64,000 nt of DNA, from positions 124,001 through 188,000 of the forward strand of contig JACKJK010000004.1 of the NCBI GenBank assembly GCA_020637985.1, given 5' to 3'. Below the pieces are notes generated by a model. That model was given only the letters and a program-made list of their open reading frames with translations, made no database searches and had not been told where the DNA came from. This DNA is from Rhodobiaceae bacterium. Lineage in GTDB: Bacteria > Pseudomonadota > Alphaproteobacteria > Rhizobiales > Tepidamorphaceae. Made by a program: the position numbers and the translations under genes. Shown here one piece after another: positions 47,929-55,221 of this stretch. Within the stretch, counting starts at the first letter, position 1. Each line of letters begins with the position of its first letter.

Positions 47929-47959
47929 GGACACTAGTGTGCGGACACTAGTGTTGCAA
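47929..47959 (-). promoter_or_regulatory. Promoter with two palindromic operators, aminotransferase gene
   Basis: On the minus strand TTGCAA (47954-47959), a 17-base spacer and TAGTGT (47931-47936) form a promoter. Two copies of the perfect palindrome ACACTAGTGT (47931-47940 and 47945-47954), repeated every 14 bases, cover the -10 box and spacer. This looks like an operator that would block RNA polymerase. Confidence 0.7.
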
Positions 47960-48178
47960 TGCGGCATGGCGCAAGGCCAAACCCGCCGCCCTGCCCGCCA
48001 CAAGTGTAAACGCTGCCACACAATGACCGCAAAGGATTCAGGCGATTGCCCGAATTCGCCCGAAGACGAGCCGCAATCGCCGGTCACTGTCCAACTCATC
48101 GGCGCAGACGAACGCGCCGGCAACCAATCGGGTTGCGATCATCACTGTCACGCGTAACGCATTCGATGGGGCCTGAAG

Positions 48179-48493
48179 ATGCACTCGCAGAACACCAATG
48201 AACCGACCGCCTCCGCCATGCACCACGTCGATTCCAGCGTCGGCCGTGCCCTCGTAGCCTGGCTGGTCATGGCGATCCTCGCCGTTGGCTTCGCCGCGAT
48301 GGTTTCGGTCGAGGCCAGCGCCGCACCTTTTGGAGAAGCGGCCCACGCGGCGTCCTTCGACCGCGGCTTTGCAGCCCTCCTCTCCATCGCCGCCGCCGGG
48401 TTCGCCTTCGCGGTGACCTTCACGATGTGGCGCGATCTGTCCCGCCAGACCGCGCGCGCCCAGCGCGCCGGCAGCGCCCAATCGGGTCTCTGA
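48179..48493 (+). CDS. Small two-helix membrane protein, unknown function
   Basis: About 104 residues with two hydrophobic helices (ALVAWLVMAILAVGFAAMVS and FAALLSIAAAGFAFAVTFTM) and a basic tail. I do not recognise a family. Ribosome site is weak (GGGGCCTGAAG next to the ATG). Reads toward the sugar dehydrogenase gene 79 bases on, but common transcription is not shown. Confidence 0.5.
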   Translation: MHSQNTNEPTASAMHHVDSSVGRALVAWLVMAILAVGFAAMVSVEASAAPFGEAAHAASFDRGFAALLSIAAAGFAFAVTFTMWRDLSRQTARAQRAGSAQSGL

Positions 48494-48571
48494 ACGACAG
48501 CGGGTTTTGCCCTCGCGCCACCCTCCCCTATCTCTGCGGGCAGGTTTGCAACAAGCCCGGCGAGGATGGCC

Positions 48572-49708
48572 ATGAACCCGACGCGCACCGCTTTCTCCGC
48601 GCTGGCCGCATGCGCCACACTGCTGGCGCTTGCGGCTGCGGCGCATGCCGAGCGGTTCACCACCCGCAATCACACGGTCGATGTCGTCACGCTTGCCGAC
48701 GGCCTCGAACATCCCTGGGGCCTCGCCTTCCTGCCCGACGCAGCAATGCTCGTCACCGAGCGACCCGGCCGCATCCGCCTCGTTGCAACGGATGGATCGC
48801 TGAGCGCGCCGCTCGAAGGCGCGCCGCCGACGCAATCCTTCGGCCAGGGCGGCATGCTCGATATCGCGCTCGATCCCGACTTCGCCGACACGCGCCGCGT
48901 CTTCATCACATACGCGGCAATCGAGAACGGGCTGGCCGGCACCGCGGTCTGGCGCGCCCGGCTGGAAACCGGTCCCGTCCCGCGCCTCGTCGACGGCAAG
49001 ACGATCTTCCGCATGAACCGGCTCAGCGCCCGTGGCCACCACTTCGGCTCGCGCATCGTCTTCGCGCCCGACAAGACGCTTTGGATCACCGTCGGCGAAC
49101 GTGGAGAAATGCAGCGCGCGCAGGACCCGGCAGATCACGCAGGCACCGTGCTGCGCATGGACCGCGACGGCAACCCGCTGCCCGACAACCCCTTCGTCGG
49201 CAAGCCCGGCGACGACCTGGTCTGGTCGATCGGCCACCGCAACCCGCAAGGCGCGGCGCTCAACCCGTGGACGAAAGTCCTGTGGACGGTGGAGCACGGC
49301 GCACGCGGCGGCGACGAGATCAACATCCCGCAAGCCGGACGCAACTACGGCTGGCCGGTGATTTCCTACGGCCGCCACTATTCAGGCGAAAAGATCGGCG
49401 AGGGAACCGCCAGGCCGGGCATGGAACAGCCCGTCCACTACTGGGACCCCTCCATCGCCCCCTCCGGCATGGCCTTCTACGACGGCGATGCCTTCCCGGC
49501 CTGGCGCGGCAACCTGTTCGTCGGTGCCCTGAAGGCGCGGATGCTTGTCCGCCTGACACTCGACGGCGACCGTATCGTCGCCGAGGAGCACATGTTGCAG
49601 CGCCTCGGGGAACGCATCCGCGACGTGCGCGCCGGTCCCGACGGCAATATCTACCTGCTGACCGACTCGCCCAACGGCCGCATCCTCAGGCTCGACCCCG
49701 CCGGCTGA
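48572..49708 (+). CDS. PQQ-dependent sugar dehydrogenase (glucose/sorbosone type)
   Basis: Exported six-bladed beta-propeller oxidoreductase of 378 residues. Signal peptide ending AAAHA, then LEHPWGLAFLPDAAMLVTER, the usual first blade; GHHFGSRIVFAPDKTLWIT and GNPQGAALNPWT-like blade, EHGARGGDEIN and NYGWPVISYG carry PQQ and Ca contacts. It oxidises aldose sugars in the periplasm if PQQ is available; no pqq genes are in view. The ATG at 48572 has GAGG six bases upstream; 48566 is an alternative. Confidence 0.88.
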   Translation: MNPTRTAFSALAACATLLALAAAAHAERFTTRNHTVDVVTLADGLEHPWGLAFLPDAAMLVTERPGRIRLVATDGSLSAPLEGAPPTQSFGQGGMLDIALDPDFADTRRVFITYAAIENGLAGTAVWRARLETGPVPRLVDGKTIFRMNRLSARGHHFGSRIVFAPDKTLWITVGERGEMQRAQDPADHAGTVLRMDRDGNPLPDNPFVGKPGDDLVWSIGHRNPQGAALNPWTKVLWTVEHGARGGDEINIPQAGRNYGWPVISYGRHYSGEKIGEGTARPGMEQPVHYWDPSIAPSGMAFYDGDAFPAWRGNLFVGALKARMLVRLTLDGDRIVAEEHMLQRLGERIRDVRAGPDGNIYLLTDSPNGRILRLDPAG

Positions 49709-49825
49709 CGCCCTGCGCACTCCATCTGCGCAAACCCCTTGTCGCGCCGCTATCGCCACCTGCACCCTTGGCCTATGCTGGTTCGCGACGCGGCAGCGGC
49801 TGCGCAAGAACCGGAGGCGCGACCC

Positions 49826-50785
49826 ATGACCGGCTTTCACTACCTCTCCGACCAGGTGCTCGAATCCGTCGGCATTTCCCAGCAGGAGATCGCCGACGCG
49901 ATCGAGTCAGCCCTGCTCGCGCAGGCCGCCGGCGAGATATGGACCGCGCCGAAGGCCGCCGTGCTGCCCGGCGACGGCCGCTACATGATGACGACGCTGT
50001 CGGTCTCCGACGCGCCGCAGGTCATCGCCGTCAAGGCCGTCTCGGTCAGCCCGCGCAACCCCGACCGCGGCCTGAGCGCCATCAACGGCGCCATCACCCT
50101 GTTCGACAGCGAGACCGGCGTGTTGAAGGCGGTGCTCGACGCCAACTGGGTCACCGCGGTGCGCACCGCAGGCCTGAGCGCGGTCGCTGCCCGCCGCCTC
50201 GCCGATCCGAAGTCGCGCACCATCGCCTTTGTCGGCTGCGGCGTTCAGGCGCACAGCCACCTCGACGCCTTCACCGCCATGTTCCCGCTTGCCGAGGTGC
50301 GCGCCGTTGGCCGCGGCCAGGCGAACATCGAGCGCCTGTGCAAGGCCGCCCGTGACCGGGATCTTGAGGCGCGCGCCTGCACCGACCCGCGCGAGGCGCT
50401 CGACGGCGCCGACCTCGTCGTCACCTCGGTGACGCTGAACTACGACACCGAACCCTTCCTCGACGCGCGCTGGCTGAAAGCCGGCGCCTTCGCCGCGATC
50501 ACCGACCTCGGCATCCCCTGGCACAAGGAAGGCATGCCCGCCTTCGCCAATATCGTCATCGACGATCGCGTGCAGGAAGCGGCAAGCCCGACGCCGCTGG
50601 TCGATCCCGCGCTCGTCACCTGCGACCTGAAGGAACTCGTCTCCGGCAACGCCGACGCCGCCTTCGCGCCGGACCGCCGCGCCTGCTTCATCTTCCGCGG
50701 CATCGCCATCGGCGACTTCGCCATCGCCGCGCTGGGCTACGAGCGGGCGATGGCCAAGGGCGTTGGAACGCTGGTGGAGGGGTAG
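49826..50785 (+). CDS. Ornithine cyclodeaminase / mu-crystallin family protein
   Basis: NAD(P)-binding protein of 319 residues. Dinucleotide loop FVGCGVQAHSHLDAF (GxGxxA variant), upstream AVRTAGLSAVAARRLADP, and a late GIAIGDFAIAALGYERA tract match the family, whose members are cyclodeaminases, imine reductases or amino-acid dehydrogenases. True activity not predictable. GGAGG eight bases before the ATG supports this start over a longer frame. Confidence 0.85.
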   Translation: MTGFHYLSDQVLESVGISQQEIADAIESALLAQAAGEIWTAPKAAVLPGDGRYMMTTLSVSDAPQVIAVKAVSVSPRNPDRGLSAINGAITLFDSETGVLKAVLDANWVTAVRTAGLSAVAARRLADPKSRTIAFVGCGVQAHSHLDAFTAMFPLAEVRAVGRGQANIERLCKAARDRDLEARACTDPREALDGADLVVTSVTLNYDTEPFLDARWLKAGAFAAITDLGIPWHKEGMPAFANIVIDDRVQEAASPTPLVDPALVTCDLKELVSGNADAAFAPDRRACFIFRGIAIGDFAIAALGYERAMAKGVGTLVEG

Positions 50786-51087
50786 GCGGCGGGGCGCGGC
50801 CGGCGCTTTGGCGCATCCTTGCGCCGGGTTGGGATTGCCGGTGAAATTCGCAAGCGTTGCACGGCCGGACGGTGCGCCGGGCAGACTGCGCCGCACGGTT
50901 GAAACCGGCGGCGACAACGTGCAATAGCGCAGGGGTCGGGCTTCCAGCGGATCACCATGGACTATCCGGGATTGTGCTCGGTGGCCCGCAAGCCGCTTCA
51001 CGACGGCCTCCGGTAACCGAAGCCCGTCTCCGGCAGGCCCGACGAAAACCTGTAATCCGTTCGAACGCTTCGCCCGGCACTCGACCC
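50786..51087. other. Intergenic stretch before CDF gene
   Basis: About 300 bases with no recognisable gene, tRNA, repeat or terminator. A weak inverted repeat lies near 50808-50822 after the stop. The CDF promoter should be here but no good -35/-10 pair was seen. Confidence 0.5.
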
Positions 51088-51996
51088 ATGAACCCAAATA
51101 CAAAAGTCGCCCGGCTCGCCTTCTGGTCCATCGTCATTGCATTCGCCGTGATGGCCCTGAAGTTCTTCGCCTGGTACGTCACCGGGTCGGTCGCGCTTTA
51201 TTCCGACGCGCTGGAATCGATCGTCAACGTGATCGCGGCTTTCCTCGCGTTCTTCGCGGTCAGGGTTTCGCACAAGGCCGCCGACCTCAACCATCCCTAC
51301 GGCCACCACAAGGCCGAATACCTCTCGGCCGTCGGAGAAGGCGTCCTGATCATCGTCGCCGCGCTCCTGATCGTCGCCGAGGCGGTCCGCGCGATCCAGT
51401 TCCCCCGTGCCATCGAGGCGCCCGATGTCGGGCTGGCGGTCAATGCACTCGCCGCCGTGGTGAATTTCGTCTGGGCGCTCATCCTGATCCGCGTCGGCAA
51501 GCGGGAAAAGTCACCGGCGCTTGTCGCCGACGGCAACCACGTCATGAGCGATGTCGCGACCTCTTTCGGCGTCCTCCTCGGCATCGGGGCGGCCCTGGTT
51601 ACGGGCTGGTACATCCTCGACCCGATCCTGGCGCTGCTGGTCGCCATCAACATCCTCTGGCAGGGGTGGAAGATCGTCGGGTCGTCGATCCAGGGGCTGA
51701 TGGACAGCGCGGTCGATCCGATGGAGCACCTGCGCATCCGCGACGTGATCTCTGGCAATTCGACCGGCGCCATCGAGGTCCATGACCTGAAAACCCGCAT
51801 CGCGGGGCGCGCCACCTTCATCGAGTTTCATCTCGTGGTCGACGCCGACATGACGGTGCGCGACTCCCATGCAATCTGCGACCGGATCGAAGAGGCGTTG
51901 CGGACCGAGATCGAAAACGTACGCATCACCATTCACGTCGAACCGGACCACAAGGCGAAGCTGCCGCCCGGGACCGGCGCGGTGCCCTTTGCATGA
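51088..51996 (+). CDS. Cation diffusion facilitator (CDF) metal transporter
   Basis: A 302-residue metal/proton antiporter of the CDF type. Metal-site motif SDALESIVNVIAAF in the second helix and DGNHVMSDVATSF (HxxxD) in the fifth; histidine-containing loop HPYGHHKAEYLSA. A C-terminal cytoplasmic domain with DLKTRIAGRATFIEFHLVVD binds regulatory metal. Probably exports Zn, Fe or Mn. No adjacent regulator. Confidence 0.92.
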   Translation: MNPNTKVARLAFWSIVIAFAVMALKFFAWYVTGSVALYSDALESIVNVIAAFLAFFAVRVSHKAADLNHPYGHHKAEYLSAVGEGVLIIVAALLIVAEAVRAIQFPRAIEAPDVGLAVNALAAVVNFVWALILIRVGKREKSPALVADGNHVMSDVATSFGVLLGIGAALVTGWYILDPILALLVAINILWQGWKIVGSSIQGLMDSAVDPMEHLRIRDVISGNSTGAIEVHDLKTRIAGRATFIEFHLVVDADMTVRDSHAICDRIEEALRTEIENVRITIHVEPDHKAKLPPGTGAVPFA

Positions 51997-52060
51997 ACGA
52001 CCCGCTGGCAACATTGGCCCGGTCATTCGCGCAGCCGTCGTCCGGGCGGCGCGCCCCGCA

Positions 52061-52090
52061 TTGACACGACAGCACCTGTCGAACCAGCCT
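52061..52090 (+). promoter_or_regulatory. Candidate promoter of sulfatase gene with internal palindrome
   Basis: Perfect TTGACA (52061-52066) with a weak CAGCCT -10 box 18 bases on (52085-52090). A perfect inverted repeat GACAG-CAC-CTGTC fills the spacer (52068-52080). Confidence 0.5.
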
Positions 52091-52097
52091 GCTGCGC

Positions 52098-52140
52098 GGC
52101 ACTCGGTGCACAGGCACTCGGTGCACAGGCACAGCGTGCC
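52098..52140 (+). repeat. Tandem palindrome array at 5' end of sulfatase transcript
   Basis: Two exact copies of a 15-base unit (GGCACTCGGTGCACA) followed by a third related GGCAC-AGC-GTGCC. Each contains the palindrome GCAC-N3-GTGC, at 15-base spacing, beginning where the transcript would start and ending about 30 bases before the ATG. Confidence 0.75.
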
Positions 52141-52170
52141 CTTCGACACTACCTCCGGAGCGGGACAGCC

Positions 52171-53628
52171 ATGGTGCAGACCAAGCCCAACATCCTCCTC
52201 GTCATCGCCGACCAGATGACGCCCTTCATGCTTGAGGCCTGCGGCCATGCCGGCGCGCGCACCAGGAACCTCGCCGCGCTTGCCAAGCGCTCGGTCCACT
52301 TCACCAGCGCCTACACGCCGAGCCCGATCTGCGTGCCCGCGCGCTCCTGCCTGATGACCGGCCTGCACACCTCGACGACGGGCTGCTACGACAACGGCGA
52401 TCCCTTCCCCGGCTACATCCCGACATTCGCCCACTACCTGGCCAACGCCGGCTACGAGACTGTGCTCACCGGCAAGATGCACTTCATCGGCGCCGACCAG
52501 CTGCACGGTTTCCAGCGTCGGCTGAACACCGACATCTACCCCGCCGGCTACCTGTGGTCCTACCCGCTGCCGCCCGACGACGATCCCGAATTCCAGGCCT
52601 TTCCCTTCGTTCCCCAGTACCAGGCTCGCAACATCGGCGCCGGCTGGTCGACGGAGCTGCAGTACGACGAGGAAACCCAGTTCCGCGCGCTTGAATACCT
52701 GCGCTACGCGCCGGACAGGCCGTGGATGCTGACCGTGTCCTTCACCAACCCGCACCCGCCCTACAAGGTGCCGCGGGCCCACTGGGAGATGTACAAGGAC
52801 GCCAACCTGCCCCTGCCGCACTATCCCGAAGACATGGACGCGCGTTATTCGGATTTCGACCGCGCGCTACGCCGCTGGCACGGGCTTGACCGCGAGGACA
52901 TCCGCGCGCCCGAACACCTGATCGCCATGCGCCGTGGCTTCGCAGCACTCGCCCACTACATCGACGACAAGCTCGGCGAATTGCTAGGCGTGCTCGAGGA
53001 GCGCGGCCTGCGCGACGACACCATCGTCATCTTCACCTCCGACCACGGCGAGATGCTGGGCGAACACGGACTGATCCAGAAGCGCAGCTTCTACGAGTGG
53101 TCGAGCCGCATCCCTCTGATGATCGACATGCCGGGTTTGAAGGCACGCGAGGTGGGCGTGCCGGTCTCGCTGCTCGACCTGCCAGCAACGCTGATCGACA
53201 TCGCGGGCGAGACCCCGGTGCGCCCGCTGGAGGGCCGCTCGCTCCTGCCCGCCCTGCGCGGCGAGGACATCGAGGTCGTGCCGGTCATTTCCGAGTACCA
53301 CGGCGAGGGCATCATGCGGCCGAGCTTCATGGTGCGAAAAGGCGACTGGAAGTACCTCTACTGCCACCGCGCCGCGCCGCGGCTGTTCAACCTCGCCGAG
53401 GATCCCGGCGAATGGATCAACCGCGCCGGCGATCCCGGCGTGGCGCACATCGAGGCGGACCTCGACGCCATCGTCACCGGCGGCCGCTTCGACCTCGACG
53501 CCATCGAGGCCGACATCTGGGCGCGCCTGCCGATGAAGCAGGTCGTCAACGCCGCCATGGCCGCAAACGGAACGGCCTGGGACTACGAGGTGCGCCAGGA
53601 CGCGGCAACGCAATATGTCCGGCGCTAG
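52171..53628 (+). CDS. Sulfatase, choline-sulfatase-like
   Basis: Type I sulfatase of 485 residues. The formylglycine motif is CVPAR (Cys54, Arg58), with Asp-rich PNILLVIADQMTPF at the N-terminus and FTSDHGEMLGEHGL late in the protein. GKMHFIGADQLHGFQRRLNTDIYP and the tail YVRR are close to choline-sulfatase (BetC), which frees choline for osmoprotection. No bet genes are adjacent, so the substrate remains open. Upstream, three palindromes lie at the start of the message. The last 14 bases overlap the next gene. Confidence 0.85.
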   Translation: MVQTKPNILLVIADQMTPFMLEACGHAGARTRNLAALAKRSVHFTSAYTPSPICVPARSCLMTGLHTSTTGCYDNGDPFPGYIPTFAHYLANAGYETVLTGKMHFIGADQLHGFQRRLNTDIYPAGYLWSYPLPPDDDPEFQAFPFVPQYQARNIGAGWSTELQYDEETQFRALEYLRYAPDRPWMLTVSFTNPHPPYKVPRAHWEMYKDANLPLPHYPEDMDARYSDFDRALRRWHGLDREDIRAPEHLIAMRRGFAALAHYIDDKLGELLGVLEERGLRDDTIVIFTSDHGEMLGEHGLIQKRSFYEWSSRIPLMIDMPGLKAREVGVPVSLLDLPATLIDIAGETPVRPLEGRSLLPALRGEDIEVVPVISEYHGEGIMRPSFMVRKGDWKYLYCHRAAPRLFNLAEDPGEWINRAGDPGVAHIEADLDAIVTGGRFDLDAIEADIWARLPMKQVVNAAMAANGTAWDYEVRQDAATQYVRR

Positions 53629-54415
53629 GGTCCCGGCGGTGAAGGATTCCGCCCAGGCTGCCGCGCTCTCCCGCAGCCCGCGCCTGATTGTCTGCATGAC
53701 CTCCACGCCGCCGCGGTTTGCCGGGATTGCCCGCAGCCTCGACTCGCTGCTGGCGCAGTCGGTTCAGCCGGAAACGATCTTCCTCAGCATCCCGAAGGCC
53801 TACCGGCGGTTCGAGGGGGCGGTCTGCCCGCCCGACGTCTCGGCATACGCGGGCCGGGTCGTCCTGCTTAGGCCGGACATCGACGACGGCCCGGGAACCA
53901 AGCTCATCGGCGCGCTTGCCCATTTGCCGAGGGACCCCGACTGCCTCGCCGTTCTCGCCGACGACGACCACGTCTACGAACCCGGCATGCTCGCGGCGTT
54001 CGCGGCGCATTTCAGGCAAAGCCCCGGCGAAGCCGCATCGTTCCACGTCTATCGCTATCGCGGTCTGGATGTCGGCCAGGGTGCGGATGGTTTCGCGATA
54101 CCCGTTTCGCGCCTGCGCCATCTTGAACGCTTCCACCGCACCGTCCGCAAGAATGCTGCCGCGTTCTATGTCGACGACCTGTGGACCTCCTACTACCTGT
54201 GGCTGACCAGAACGCCGATTGCCAGCCTGTCGGCGCAACTGCCATCGGGCAGGCTGATCTTTCGGACGGTCAACGACGCGCAAGCGCTGAACCGCGAGAC
54301 AGGCCGCCAGAAACGCAGCCGCGTCATGCGCGGGGCCCGGCGCTTCCTGTGCTGGCGCTTCGGCATCGCCGAGACCCCGCGCCGGCTCGCCGGCCGCACC
54401 GGCTGGAAAGTGTGA
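53615..54415 (+). CDS. Glycosyltransferase-like protein
   Basis: A 266-residue cytoplasmic protein with a GT-A-like N-terminus: LIVCMTSTPPRFAGIARSLD, KLIGALAHLPRDPDCLAVLA and an acidic DDDHVYEPGML motif, the likely metal-binding DXD. The C-terminal third (RKNAAAFYVDDLWTSYYLWL) is not recognised. Acceptor unknown. The start overlaps the sulfatase by 14 bases, so translation is probably coupled; a GTG start at 53636 is an alternative. Confidence 0.6.
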   Translation: MSGARVPAVKDSAQAAALSRSPRLIVCMTSTPPRFAGIARSLDSLLAQSVQPETIFLSIPKAYRRFEGAVCPPDVSAYAGRVVLLRPDIDDGPGTKLIGALAHLPRDPDCLAVLADDDHVYEPGMLAAFAAHFRQSPGEAASFHVYRYRGLDVGQGADGFAIPVSRLRHLERFHRTVRKNAAAFYVDDLWTSYYLWLTRTPIASLSAQLPSGRLIFRTVNDAQALNRETGRQKRSRVMRGARRFLCWRFGIAETPRRLAGRTGWKV

Positions 54416-54554
54416 TCTCCGCACCGCAGGGGCAGCCATCGATCCGCCCGGCAGCGGACCCGAAACACCGATAGAGACGTTCGCGCACAGAAAAACTGCG
54501 GCCCCGGTCTCCCGAAGCCACCGTCCATGGATCGGCAATGATCCCTGCGCTCGC

Positions 54555-55109
54555 TCAGCCCTGGCCGTTGCGCGCGCGGTAGTCCTTGATGTCCTCGGCA
54601 AGGTCGAGATAGGCCTCGCAGGTCGTGCCGCAGCGCGTCTCGATTTCCTTGAGTTCCGCCTCGGCAAGGTCGAGCCGACCCATCGTCAGGTAGGCTTCTC
54701 CGAGATATTCGCGCGCCAGGACGTAGTCCGGATCGGTGGCAAGCGCGCGCTTGTAGTAGCCGATGCCCTCGTCGAGGCGGCCGGACTTGCGCAGCGAATA
54801 GCCCATGTAGTTGAGGACGCGCGGATCGTTCTGGTCGCTGGCGTGGTTGAGCGCCACCAGCGCCTCCTCGTAGCGCTCCGCCTTGGCCAGCGCCAGGGCG
54901 TAGGCAACCCGCGCCTCGTGGTCGATGGCGTTGTTGGTCGCCGGCTTGCACTTTCCGTCGGCATCGCGGATCTGGTCCTTCGGGCAGTCGAGGATCGGCC
55001 CGGTTCCGCCGCCGCCAGCCGCCAGCAGGGGCGCAACCGTGAATGTCGCAAGGGCCGCGCCCAGCGCCATGCCGATCATTGCCTTGTGCGATCCGAAGTA
55101 TTCGACCAT
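54555..55109 (-). CDS. Tetratricopeptide-repeat protein with signal peptide
   Basis: Exported 184-residue protein. A signal-like start (MIGMALGAALATFTVAPLLA) and short CPKDQIRDADGKCKP with two Cys are followed by about three TPR units (YALALAKAERYEEALVALNH, YMGYSLRKSGRLDEGIGYYK, YLGEAYLTMGRLDLAEAELK) and a Cys pair near the end (RCGTTC). TPR proteins act as periplasmic scaffolds. AAGGAG lies upstream of the ATG on the minus strand. The longer frame upstream is not coding-like. Confidence 0.78.
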   Translation of the reverse strand: MVEYFGSHKAMIGMALGAALATFTVAPLLAAGGGGTGPILDCPKDQIRDADGKCKPATNNAIDHEARVAYALALAKAERYEEALVALNHASDQNDPRVLNYMGYSLRKSGRLDEGIGYYKRALATDPDYVLAREYLGEAYLTMGRLDLAEAELKEIETRCGTTCEAYLDLAEDIKDYRARNGQG

Positions 55110-55221
55110 GTGACCTGCTCCTTCGGCCATTCGCGCTTCCGCGCAAGCCCCGACCCGTTGAACGAACGTAACACGTAGGAACCCGCTCCGCCGTTCACAA
55201 GCCGGTGTGCGGCCGGCCCTG

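Noticed and set aside
47939..48157. A 72-residue open frame starting inside the double palindrome upstream of the aminotransferase
   Set aside because: No ribosome site, no recognisable content, and it lies on the promoter; the regulatory reading is better supported.
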